Of a stretch of 25,812 nt of DNA, positions 16,252 to 23,292 are shown in pieces. This DNA comes from Planctomycetota bacterium (GTDB lineage: Bacteria; Planctomycetota; Planctomycetia; Pirellulales; Pirellulaceae): positions 1 to 25,812 of the forward strand of contig JAJDEH010000151.1 in the NCBI GenBank assembly GCA_029259935.1, written 5' to 3'. The position numbers and the translations under genes were made by a program. Position 1 is the first letter of the stretch, and each line of letters starts with the position of its first letter. Under the pieces are notes generated by a model. That model searched no databases, was not told the origin of the DNA, and worked only from the letters and a program-made list of their open reading frames with translations.

Positions 16252-17769
16252 GTGTCAAACGTGACAACTTCAGGGATAACATGTCGGCGACATTTGTACA
16301 CAAGCGTGACCGCAAGGGACTCGCTGTTAGACGTGGACGGATTGCAGACGATTGCTCACAGTGCAAACTTGACCGAAGCGGAAGTTGGCGAATTGGTAAA
16401 GCGTTTGTCGTTTCCAAAGAACGGAGAAGACATCCGTCGACTCTTTTTCGTAATTTCGAGTGGACACTTTGTTTGTACGGAGATGCGCCGGGTTTCTGCT
16501 CCGGACCACGCCAATCGCGGTGGTGTGTACCTCGCCCATAGTATTGTCGTCGACTGCCGCGAACTCGTCCGATTGGGCATTGGGCCATTCGCGATATTTG
16601 GTCAGGGGCCAACCGATTTAGAAACAAGCGATGTTGTTGCAGCACGTGAGGATCTCACCGGCCACATCGACGATTTGCAAATCAAAGCGGTTGGATACTA
16701 CGAGCACGACCTGAACAACATCGCGTTATGGGGCGCGGATGAGCTTGTGAAAGTCGTCGCGTTGGCGTTAGAGGCGGAACGGCTACAAACGCTTCGTGTC
16801 TCTACCGCCTTTTGCGGATCGCCTGAAGCAGTTGAAAATGCCCTCCGGGCCGTACTCTACTGTGTACCGAGTCAATGGATGGACCGTTGCTCGTTCGCCA
16901 CCCTTGACGATGGTTGTGATTCAATTGACACGTATTATTGGGCTATCGGCCTTCGAAAGGCTCCCAACAACCCCAAGCGTTTGGTCGTCGATGCACGACA
17001 ACGGCGAGTCGTGCATCCAATCGAAAGACCGTCGCACTCGCTGTATCTGCGTTTTCTGCGAACGCTCGCCGAAAAGAAAAGAATTGCCGAGATTGCTGCG
17101 TTCAAGGATAACGCGTTTGCTGTTTCTCAGTTTGTTCACTGCGACATTGCTGATCATGTCAGGCTTAAACAAACACCGGATGAGCTTGTCGATTTTTTGT
17201 ATCAACTGGCTGAGCTAGAAATTGACCAAGCACTTCTCGGCGCGATTATGAAGCAGGGTATGCCCGAATCACTTGCCCGACGTATTCTTGAACATGCCAG
17301 ACGCTGGCACGGGCGAGCAGTCGCCTTGCGGGGGATTGCCGGCGGCGATTGGTGCCTCGCGCAGCTTTGTGATCTGCTTGAGCGAAGCTTCATTGCGGAC
17401 GAGTGCCGTCGACCTGCGGACGAAGAACGCGCTGCCTTGAAGGAAGTTCTGCCCCAAATCCCGCTTCGGTTTTTGCATGCACTACGTTGCAGTTGGGAAA
17501 GGGACTATGACGAACTAACGCGACTGCTTGCCGCCGCAGATCGCTACGGATATCGCAAACTCATCGACGAAATCATGGCTCAGGAACTGGAGCCACCTGA
17601 GAGATTGGTGGTTGCGGGCCCAGACCGAGAAAGAGAATTGGAAGCTGCACTTCAAAAGTCATGTCCGAATCTTCAGTTGATCAAACTGGTGGATGCAGTC
17701 ATTGAAGCGCGCCGCGACACTACCGCCAAAGGACATGGCAGGTGGTTTTGGCCCAAGCGAGGTCACTGA
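16252..17769 (+). CDS. GAP1-like GTPase-associated protein, 505 aa
   Basis: The N-terminal 130 residues resemble the GAP1 (GTPase-associated protein 1) N-terminal domain as I know it: a YTSV motif at 16-19 after a short lead-in, then GLQTIAHSANLTEAEVGELV, LFFVISSGHFVC, and the hallmark RVSAPDHANRGGVYLAHSIVVD near 80-101. The central part (150-330) is mixed alpha/beta and the C-terminal 170 residues are helical and Leu/Arg/Glu-rich. There is no signal peptide or membrane segment, so it is cytoplasmic. GAP1 proteins are encoded beside TRAFAC-like GTPases in predicted conflict systems, and the next gene is such a GTPase, which supports the call. The start is GTG at 16252, 6 bp after the previous stop; a GTG at 16261 is also possible and neither has a strong site. 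Confidence 0.7.
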   Translation: MSNVTTSGITCRRHLYTSVTARDSLLDVDGLQTIAHSANLTEAEVGELVKRLSFPKNGEDIRRLFFVISSGHFVCTEMRRVSAPDHANRGGVYLAHSIVVDCRELVRLGIGPFAIFGQGPTDLETSDVVAAREDLTGHIDDLQIKAVGYYEHDLNNIALWGADELVKVVALALEAERLQTLRVSTAFCGSPEAVENALRAVLYCVPSQWMDRCSFATLDDGCDSIDTYYWAIGLRKAPNNPKRLVVDARQRRVVHPIERPSHSLYLRFLRTLAEKKRIAEIAAFKDNAFAVSQFVHCDIADHVRLKQTPDELVDFLYQLAELEIDQALLGAIMKQGMPESLARRILEHARRWHGRAVALRGIAGGDWCLAQLCDLLERSFIADECRRPADEERAALKEVLPQIPLRFLHALRCSWERDYDELTRLLAAADRYGYRKLIDEIMAQELEPPERLVVAGPDRERELEAALQKSCPNLQLIKLVDAVIEARRDTTAKGHGRWFWPKRGH

Positions 17770-17797
17770 ACGAAATCAATTCAACCAGGAGCTGACG

Positions 17798-18811
17798 ATG
17801 CGTTTTCGAAAGATGCGATGCCCCTACTGCCTTTCGATGGTTCACTTCGGGCGGATAACGAAGGACGTCAATGGAAACCCAGTGCCCGACCCGTATTGGC
17901 AGTGCCCCATGCCCAAATGCGCTGAGAGGATTCCTAATCGATTTGTGACGGAATACCACAACTATCAGCCCATCGTGGCAAGCATCTTCGGAGACAAAGC
18001 CCACGGAAAGACGGTGTTGCTGGCCAGTTGGTTTTACGCGTTCCACTACGATCGCCCGGCACACTGGGAACGGTTCGGAATCTACTCGCTCAACGAAGAA
18101 GCCGTCGAACAATTGCACAAACACCGCGACAATTTGCGGCAAGGTATCCTGCCAGACCTGACCGCTGCTGCCAACGCGCTAGTCAAACCAGCGATTGTTC
18201 AGTTCCACAACATTCCTGGTTATGAGAACGGTACGTTCTTGTTTTACGATACGTCCGGCGAGAACTATCGCGACCCCGACACGATCGGCAAGTCCGCTCG
18301 ATTTGTCAGTCAGGCCGAAACGGCGCTGATGATCATTCGAGTTAGAAAATTCGACGACGCCGCGACAAGAATGAAGGACTCTCTTGACACATACATACGA
18401 GGCATGGATCAGATGAACGCGCCGTCCAAGCGCCAGCACTTGGTTGTTGTTTACACCGCAGCGGATGAGATGGACGAGTACTTTCAGAATGAATACGCGG
18501 ATCTGAAGATGTACCTAGAAAGAGGTACCAGCAATGACATAGACCGGCCGGATTATGGTGAAGAGGTTTCGGAGTTGTCGCGAAGACTGTACGAATTTTC
18601 TAGGAATGGACTAAGAGCCCACGCGTTTCTGGCCACGGCACAGCATTACTTCAAAAGCCTCGATTTCAACCTCATATCTGCTTTGGGAAAGTCACCCGGA
18701 AGCGATGGCAAGGTTGAACTGCCGCTTGCACCAGCAAGATTGCTGGATCCACTGCTACTACTCATGGATCGTGGTCGTAATCATGCTTGGCCGTTCAATG
18801 AGAATAGGTGA
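17798..18811 (+). CDS. Zinc-ribbon P-loop GTPase, DO-GTPase2-like, 337 aa
   Basis: Predicted TRAFAC-like GTPase. The start at 17798 has AGGAG 6 nt upstream, 28 bp after the GAP1-like stop. An N-terminal zinc ribbon holds Cys8-x2-Cys11 and Cys36-x4-Cys41. The P-loop is GDKAHGKT (65-72), preceded by a hydrophobic strand (PIVASIFG). The G3/Walker B position is FLFYDTSGEN (147-156) with Asp151 and Gly154. After VVVY the G4 position reads TAAD (220-223), so the usual Lys of [NT]KxD is missing; nucleotide choice may therefore be relaxed. A zinc ribbon followed by this arrangement fits the double-GTPase type 2 proteins that accompany GAP1. No membrane segment is visible. Its likely job is an NTP-switch in the cytoplasmic arm of the system. 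The last 14 bp overlap a small downstream ORF. Confidence 0.8.
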   Translation: MRFRKMRCPYCLSMVHFGRITKDVNGNPVPDPYWQCPMPKCAERIPNRFVTEYHNYQPIVASIFGDKAHGKTVLLASWFYAFHYDRPAHWERFGIYSLNEEAVEQLHKHRDNLRQGILPDLTAAANALVKPAIVQFHNIPGYENGTFLFYDTSGENYRDPDTIGKSARFVSQAETALMIIRVRKFDDAATRMKDSLDTYIRGMDQMNAPSKRQHLVVVYTAADEMDEYFQNEYADLKMYLERGTSNDIDRPDYGEEVSELSRRLYEFSRNGLRAHAFLATAQHYFKSLDFNLISALGKSPGSDGKVELPLAPARLLDPLLLLMDRGRNHAWPFNENR

Positions 18812-19016
18812 TCAAGTTTTCGTCATGCATTGTGTTGGCAGTTTGCATTCGGGAAGAATGACTACCTACCTGTGTGAACTGGTTGCGAAAAGCCGGACCA
18901 GGAGTACGAGTGTTAACCCGCCGCTGGAACACATCGCCAGACTCTTGAGCGAATCATTCGTCGACCGTTCAACAATCAGTTTCACCTCTACCGTACCAGA
19001 GAAAACACATGATTGA
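18798..19016 (+). CDS. Possible 72-aa small protein overlapping the GTPase gene
   Basis: This frame starts 14 bp before the GTPase gene ends and stops 8 bp into the next small ORF, which is the overlap pattern of operon genes. The product (MRIGDQVFVMHCVGSLHSGR and onward) is not recognised. There is no ribosome binding site, so it would depend on translational coupling. It may not be real. Confidence 0.35.
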   Translation: MRIGDQVFVMHCVGSLHSGRMTTYLCELVAKSRTRSTSVNPPLEHIARLLSESFVDRSTISFTSTVPEKTHD

Positions 19017-19236
19017 GAGCGAAGACCGATCTAGTGATGTGAACCGACTAATTGACCAACTGAAGCGTTTTCACCGCCGTCATGGTGACCAGCGTTATAG
19101 GCGGTTAGTGTCTGCCCTGATAGCGGCGACGAGTTGGACGGACTTGAAGGGATGGGGGAAAGTCACGATCCCCGCAAAAGACCACGTGGTTGGCTCCCAC
19201 ATAACCACTGAAACGATTGAGCCCACTAGTATGTGA
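19009..19236 (+). CDS. Possible 75-aa small basic protein
   Basis: Starts at the ATG of 19009 with a weak AGAGA about 7 nt upstream, overlapping the previous small frame. The first 45 residues look like amphipathic helices (VNRLIDQLKRFHRRHGDQRYRRLVSALIAATSW has hydrophobic and basic residues at regular spacing); the last 25 look unstructured. It is not recognised. It could be a small adaptor domain at the end of the operon, or the surviving start of a longer gene cut off by the events that brought in the next block. Confidence 0.4.
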   Translation: MIESEDRSSDVNRLIDQLKRFHRRHGDQRYRRLVSALIAATSWTDLKGWGKVTIPAKDHVVGSHITTETIEPTSM

Positions 19237-19388
19237 TATGGAAGAGCTACTCAGTAATTGAGAATATGCCCCAGCATAAAAGAAAAGGCTTGCTGACAGA
19301 AATGAACCATCGCCCGGCACCGGGAAACCAGATCCGGGGGTAAACGTTCAGGTTTTTAGTACCTAGCTGAACCCCTATGGAGAACGGC

Positions 19389-19766
19389 ATGCCCCGGTCC
19401 TGGTTGACGTTGATCGAGCGGATTCTGAAGCGCCGCCGGTTTGACCCGAGCAAATACAAACGCACGCTTGTCCATTCTGGTCCAGGGGCACCATTCGTCA
19501 GGTACGACGAAGTTAGTTACGACGATCAGACCGCAGATGAAACACAGTTTACAAATCACCTGCCAGAGAGTCCGAAGCACTTCCGCAGAAGAATTCTCGC
19601 CCGCGCCGCTCAGGTTACTCAGTTGTTGATGATCGCGATGGGTTTAATATTATGCATTCTATTGCCAAACATTAATACCAACCTCAGCTTATTTCTCGCA
19701 TTTGCCACGATGATGGAAGTCATTGCCAAGATGGTGCATCCGCAGCGATGTTGTGATCCTCATTGA
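19389..19766 (+). CDS. Small two-pass membrane protein, 125 aa
   Basis: Not recognised. I chose the ATG at 19389, with GGAG 6 nt upstream; an ATG at 19377 is in frame but has no site. Residues 1-75 are hydrophilic and basic near the start (LIERILKRRRFDPSKYKR). Two adjacent hydrophobic segments follow (about 84-100 and 105-120: VTQLLMIAMGLILCILL and LSLFLAFATMMEVIAKMV), joined by a short PNINTN turn, so the N-terminus is probably cytoplasmic with a hairpin in the membrane. It is separated by about 150 bp from the preceding frame and probably has its own promoter. It may be an accessory of the operon upstream or unrelated. Confidence 0.55.
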   Translation: MPRSWLTLIERILKRRRFDPSKYKRTLVHSGPGAPFVRYDEVSYDDQTADETQFTNHLPESPKHFRRRILARAAQVTQLLMIAMGLILCILLPNINTNLSLFLAFATMMEVIAKMVHPQRCCDPH

Positions 19767-20043
19767 CCTCTCCTCGTTCGCTACTTTGTGTGTCAGTGTT
19801 GCCACCGCTCGCCGTTGTTTGAATGGATCAACATAGAGTTAGTCATGCGCCTCGCCAAATTCGGGAGTTGGAGAATTCGGGCAAATGCCGACTAGCAATC
19901 GCTACAATAGACTCGTCCAAAGCCGCCCGCCAGCACCTTATCCAGAACACGCAACGACATTCGGATTCCACGAGAGCCGCAGGTAGCTGTCCAAGGTATG
20001 AAATTGGTCTTGGCTGGAATTGCGTGGTTTCACACAATTTGGC

Positions 20044-21498
20044 ATGGATGTTGAACAACTCAGGGACGACGCAACGTCGGGCAAACTTTCCGTCGAAAAG
20101 CTGCTCAATGTGATTGCCGCGCAGCAAGAGCGGATTGCCGAGCTTGAGGCAATCCTCAAGTCCCCAAAGCCTACAGATCGGCTCGACCAGGCCTACTCGG
20201 AAAAAGCCGAACAGAGGCGGAAGGGCAAGGCGAAGAAAGGCAAACGAAAGCCACTCCGGCGAGGACGAGTTTCGACCGCCGACAAGATTAAGCTCGCCCA
20301 GCGAATCGAGCCAATCTGTCCCCAGGATGTTGCGCCCGAGCGGTGCAGGTTCTCTCATACGCGAGTCGTCTGGCGGCTCGAAAATGGCCGCGCCGTTTTG
20401 GTCGCCTATGAGATTTATCGCTCCGGAAATCGCTTCGGCAGGCCGCCGGGCGTCCTCGGACGCGGAGAATTCGGAATTGAAATCCTTGTCGCTCTGGCCT
20501 ACCAAGTTTATTGCTTGGGGCTGTCCATCGACAAAGCCTGCCAAGTCTTATCGTTCTTCCAACAACTCAAGCTCCGCAAGAGCCAGGCCGACGCCTTGCT
20601 CAACCAACTCGCCTCCGCCTGGGAATCCGAGTTCGATTCTCTTTGCACCCTGCTGGCCAACTCCGCGGTGGTTCACACCGATGAAACATCCTGGAGCATC
20701 AACAGCGCGTGGGCTTTCCTGAGCGACAAGCTGACGGTGCTGTTCTACGGAGTCCACAAAGACGGCGACACGCTGGCGGAAATACTCAACAAGGAAACGT
20801 TTTCCGGCGTGCTCATCAGCGACGACGCCGCCGTCTACCAAGGTTTCACCAAGTCGCAAAAGTGCTGGGCCCATCTGCTTCGCAAAGCGATCAAATTGAC
20901 ACTGCAAGACCCGGACAACCAGACGTATCGATACTTCGCGGATCAGTTGCTGGAAATTTATGCCGCCGCAAAACGGATCAAATCCGACGGGCGATTGCTG
21001 GATTCCACTCGGTCATCGCGAGTGTCCGAGTTGGACGACGAGCTTTTCAAGCTGTGCGAGGATCGTTGGTTCGACGAAGACACCCGTGGGTCGGAAGTCG
21101 AAAACGACTATCGACGACTGTGCGACGAAATCATGCGACTGATGCTCTGCGGCGAGTTGTTCGTGTTCGTGACCGAGACGGCCGCCGAGGGGAACAACAA
21201 CGCGGCCGAACGGCAGCTTCGGGACGACGACTTGGCCCGCAAGACAGGTCGCACGAGTAAGACGCCGGCCGGCGCCAAGCGGCGTAGCGTGATCAGCAGT
21301 GTTCTCCAAAATATCGGCAAACAGCTTGAGGAATTCACTCTGGAGAAAGTGATTGCCGAAGCCAAACGTTGGCTAGCGGCCGGTCAAAGCTGCTTCGCCG
21401 AGCAAGTGAAATCACGGGGATTGGGACCGCCCCGCAACGAGACCCCGCCGAATTCGAAAACCCTCCTCGATCGAATCATCTTGGCGGTCGACGCCTAG
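20044..21498 (+). CDS. IS66-family transposase, 484 aa
   Basis: Transposase of an IS66-type insertion sequence. The start at 20044 gives MDVEQL; an in-frame ATG at 20020 adds eight residues. Order: an N-terminal coiled coil (about 14-40, LLNVIAAQQERIAELEAIL), a Lys/Arg-rich basic stretch (59-75), a Cys/His segment (ICPQDVAPERCRFSH), then the DDE catalytic domain. Putative acidic residues are Asp213 in HTDETSWSIN, Asp260 or 261 in ISDDAAVYQGF, and Glu389 in NNNAAERQLRDD. The Lys/Thr-rich KTGRTSKTPAGAKRRSVISS segment is the family's conserved end. Accessory IS66 ORFs are absent, as in the single-ORF subgroup. I could not find terminal inverted repeats, so the element limits are unknown. It sits directly before a truncated FGE-like gene, which suggests it or a related event cut that gene. 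Confidence 0.9.
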   Translation: MDVEQLRDDATSGKLSVEKLLNVIAAQQERIAELEAILKSPKPTDRLDQAYSEKAEQRRKGKAKKGKRKPLRRGRVSTADKIKLAQRIEPICPQDVAPERCRFSHTRVVWRLENGRAVLVAYEIYRSGNRFGRPPGVLGRGEFGIEILVALAYQVYCLGLSIDKACQVLSFFQQLKLRKSQADALLNQLASAWESEFDSLCTLLANSAVVHTDETSWSINSAWAFLSDKLTVLFYGVHKDGDTLAEILNKETFSGVLISDDAAVYQGFTKSQKCWAHLLRKAIKLTLQDPDNQTYRYFADQLLEIYAAAKRIKSDGRLLDSTRSSRVSELDDELFKLCEDRWFDEDTRGSEVENDYRRLCDEIMRLMLCGELFVFVTETAAEGNNNAAERQLRDDDLARKTGRTSKTPAGAKRRSVISSVLQNIGKQLEEFTLEKVIAEAKRWLAAGQSCFAEQVKSRGLGPPRNETPPNSKTLLDRIILAVDA

Positions 21499-21549
21499 CA
21501 AATTCCCCGGACGATCCATCCAATCGCCGTCCTCTGCTATGCGCATACA

Positions 21550-21896
21550 ATGGGCAGCTACTTCGGAAACAACCCATTAGACGTACCCGATCACGCTTGG
21601 TTTGTTCAGAATGCCACGAGTGTCGGCGACGAATTTGCCCATCAAGTTAGAAAGAAGCTGCCAAATCATTGGGGCATCTACGATATGCACGGCAATGTGC
21701 ATGAGTGGTGTCGGGATTTGTACGACGAAAACCTTCGAGGTGGCACAGCCCGCTGGTCTTGAATGGCTCCTACAGAGTCTTCCGTGGCGGGGGCGTGGGG
21801 AATTCTGACTGGGAGTGCCGTTCCGCGCGCCGAGACTTTTGTGGCGCTAAAGATCGGGGGCTCAGCATGGGCTTTCGTGTTGTCATAATACCGTAA
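21550..21896 (+). pseudogene. C-terminal remnant of an FGE/SUMF1-domain gene
   Basis: Two frames together encode the end of a formylglycine-generating-enzyme-like (FGE-sulfatase) domain. Frame one (21550-21762) reads DHAWFVQNAT and NHWGIYDMHGNVHEWCRDLYDE, the family's conserved WGLxDMxGNVxEWCxDxY motif. Frame two (to 21896) reads SYRVFRGGGVGNSDWECRSARRD and ends LSMGFRVV, which matches the RVxRGGSW and GFRxV end of the family. A frameshift near 21750-21770 separates them, and the N-terminal part of the domain is missing. This domain can make formylglycine in sulfatases, but many bacterial copies are non-enzymatic modules, including in conflict systems. No function is expected from this fragment. 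Confidence 0.8.
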
Positions 21897-22110
21897 TGGC
21901 GACGTGGGCAGTGTGCCTGGGGCCCGGCTCATTCCGGGAGGCAGTCGGAAAGACGATCCGACATGTGTCGAGTTTGACGGACGGGCAACCGATCGCCGAC
22001 GCTGCAGGAGTGGCATCCACTCCCGCAGTTTCAAAAAGTTCGCAGGCCGGCCCAGACAAGTGACCTTTTCCTAAATGGGGGGTACTCCAGGACCGGGGAA
22101 GACGCCTAGA

Positions 22111-22130
22111 TTTGGCTTCGTTGAGCCAAA
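22111..22130 (-). terminator. Weak hairpin after the coiled-coil gene
   Basis: TTTGGCT and AGCCAAA form a 7-bp stem with a 6-nt loop, about 60 bp beyond the minus-strand gene that ends at 22192. No T-run follows, so a terminator role is only possible. The rest of 21897-22191 shows nothing recognisable. Confidence 0.25.
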
Positions 22131-22191
22131 ATAAGTTCGCTGGGACGCAAGGTGCGATCGAGACAGGGTAGGGGAGTGGAGCAAGACCGCT

Positions 22192-22533
22192 TTAGAGACT
22201 ACTCCGCGTTTCCAATGCCGCTACACGATCCTGTAGTTGTCGGTTGTTTGTAGCGACACTTTTTACGGCTTCAAATACGGTGTCGATTTTCTCCTCGATC
22301 TTGTCGAATCGACCGTCCATACCATTAAAACGACCGTCGATTGTGTCGAGGCGTTCGTCGATGGCTTCAAGGCGTTCTTCAAGAGCCTTCCGAGAGTTAG
22401 CAGTAATTGCTGCCAGTGCATTGACGGCATCTTCGATGTGGCCACGGTTGGCGGGTTGGGGCCGCTGCGCATCCGTCCATGGCGCGAGCGGATCTACTGC
22501 GTCTGTTGCGATCATGCTCAAAGCATGCCACAA
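22192..22533 (-). CDS. Coiled-coil protein, 113 aa or less
   Basis: Not recognised. The distinguishing feature is a regular heptad-like repeat, LEERLEAIDERLDTIDGRF, then NGMDGRFDKIEEKIDTVFEAV, making a long coiled coil (about residues 50-90), followed by NNRQLQDRVAALETR. Such proteins often form trimeric or tetrameric stalks. The start is uncertain: ATG codons at 22533 and 22515 are both possible and neither has a clear ribosome binding site. There is no membrane segment or signal peptide. It sits between the FGE remnant and the cloverleaf sequence, on the opposite strand to the operon. Confidence 0.5.
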   Translation of the reverse strand: MWHALSMIATDAVDPLAPWTDAQRPQPANRGHIEDAVNALAAITANSRKALEERLEAIDERLDTIDGRFNGMDGRFDKIEEKIDTVFEAVKSVATNNRQLQDRVAALETRSSL

Positions 22534-22727
22534 GTGCCGCGACGTCGCAAATGCAGACCAATGACCTAGAGGGAAGCAACCTCAACCGAATCGTCGTAAA
22601 CCGTTCCGGGGCACTTCCAGCCTTGGCCATCTGTCGGCCAACAGTTCAAAGGATGGAGCAGCTACACGAATCGCTACGCAAAGCGAACTTTAACGGCGTC
22701 GGCCTTCCGTCAGATACCTTCCTCCAA

Positions 22728-22810
22728 GCCGACTGCCCGGCTTTGCGCTCGCACATTCGTGCGAGTGCTTACGCACTTGCCATACGGCAACGCAAACCCG
22801 GGCAGTCGGC
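22728..22810. repeat. 83-nt near-perfect cloverleaf-forming sequence
   Basis: A 20-bp outer stem (22728-22747 with 22791-22810) has only one mismatch; its outer part is GCCGACTGCCCGG. Inside it lie three smaller perfect hairpins: CTCGCAC-ATTC-GTGCGAG (22748-22765), TGC-TTAC-GCA (22766-22775) and TTGCC-ATAC-GGCAA (22777-22790). All three have 4-nt loops. Almost every base is paired, giving a four-way junction. The sequence is a reverse-palindrome overall, so it folds the same way as DNA or RNA on either strand. It ends 13 bp before the second 218-bp repeat. Confidence 0.75.
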
Positions 22811-22823
22811 CTGCGGCACCAAA

Positions 22824-23041
22824 AGCTCCCCGAAAGCCTAACGGCCGCAGCCAACCGTTTTGCGAATCTGCCGCAGGTACCGTAGTGTGTCCTGAATTGC
22901 GGCTGTCGCTTGCCCTAGCATGCCCTTTGAAAGGGCAGACGAAGGCTCTTGCCATACCAGCAGTTAGCAAACGCCTGCCCTTTTTCGAGGTAATTGACAG
23001 TGGCTACGTTCATCTACATCTGCAAGAGCCACGATGGCAGG
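22824..23041 (+). repeat. 218-bp direct repeat, copy 2
   Basis: Matches 9278-9495 without gaps. It carries an orphan in-frame end of the integrase partner gene (KLPESLTAAANRFANLPQVP and stop) with no upstream part of that gene, the palindrome at 22921-22937, and the terminator-like stem at 22929-22985. Upstream sequence is unrelated to copy 1 from base 22823 leftward. Confidence 0.95.
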
Positions 23042-23159
23042 TACATTGACGGCGGCCTCGTCGTCGTAAACTCCTACCTTGAGAATTCCCGCCCGACCCT
23101 GACGAGCAGAGCCAGACGATAACAACGACAACGACGACGATTAAAATCACATTTTCCAT
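23010..23159 (-). CDS. 49-aa single-pass membrane peptide with Cys-rich tail
   Basis: A short frame with a strong ribosome binding site (GAGGAG, 7 nt before the ATG at 23159). The product begins MENVILIVVVVVVIVWLC, a single hydrophobic helix, then a Gly/Ser linker, a basic patch (RSLRRRGRRQ) and a tail CTCHRGSCRCR. The last nine or so codons lie inside the 218-bp repeat, so this end was created at the repeat junction. It is encoded on the same strand as, and about 130 bp after, the sigma-like gene. The V-rich part comes from a GTC/GTT-rich DNA stretch, so a chance frame cannot be excluded. It could be a small toxin-like or membrane regulatory peptide; that is speculation. Confidence 0.4.
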   Translation of the reverse strand: MENVILIVVVVVVIVWLCSSGSGGNSQGRSLRRRGRRQCTCHRGSCRCR

Positions 23160-23292
23160 GGATCCACTCCTCATTCAGATTGAACAGCACTCTTTCACCG
23201 TCTTGGTAATCACCGCAGATTTCCAAAGAGCACGCAGCCCGGCAACACTCCCGTTCAGGGCCGCGTACAGGCGCATACGTTTTGCGCAACAA

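Noticed and set aside
19280..19376. GC-rich stretch CGCCCGGCACCGGGAAACC as an IS end
   Set aside because: It looks like an IS boundary, but no matching inverted repeat was found near the IS66 gene, so no element end is called.
20020..20043. Earlier ATG for the IS66 transposase
   Set aside because: The extra residues MRGFTQFG are not family-like and the family normally begins near MDVEQL.
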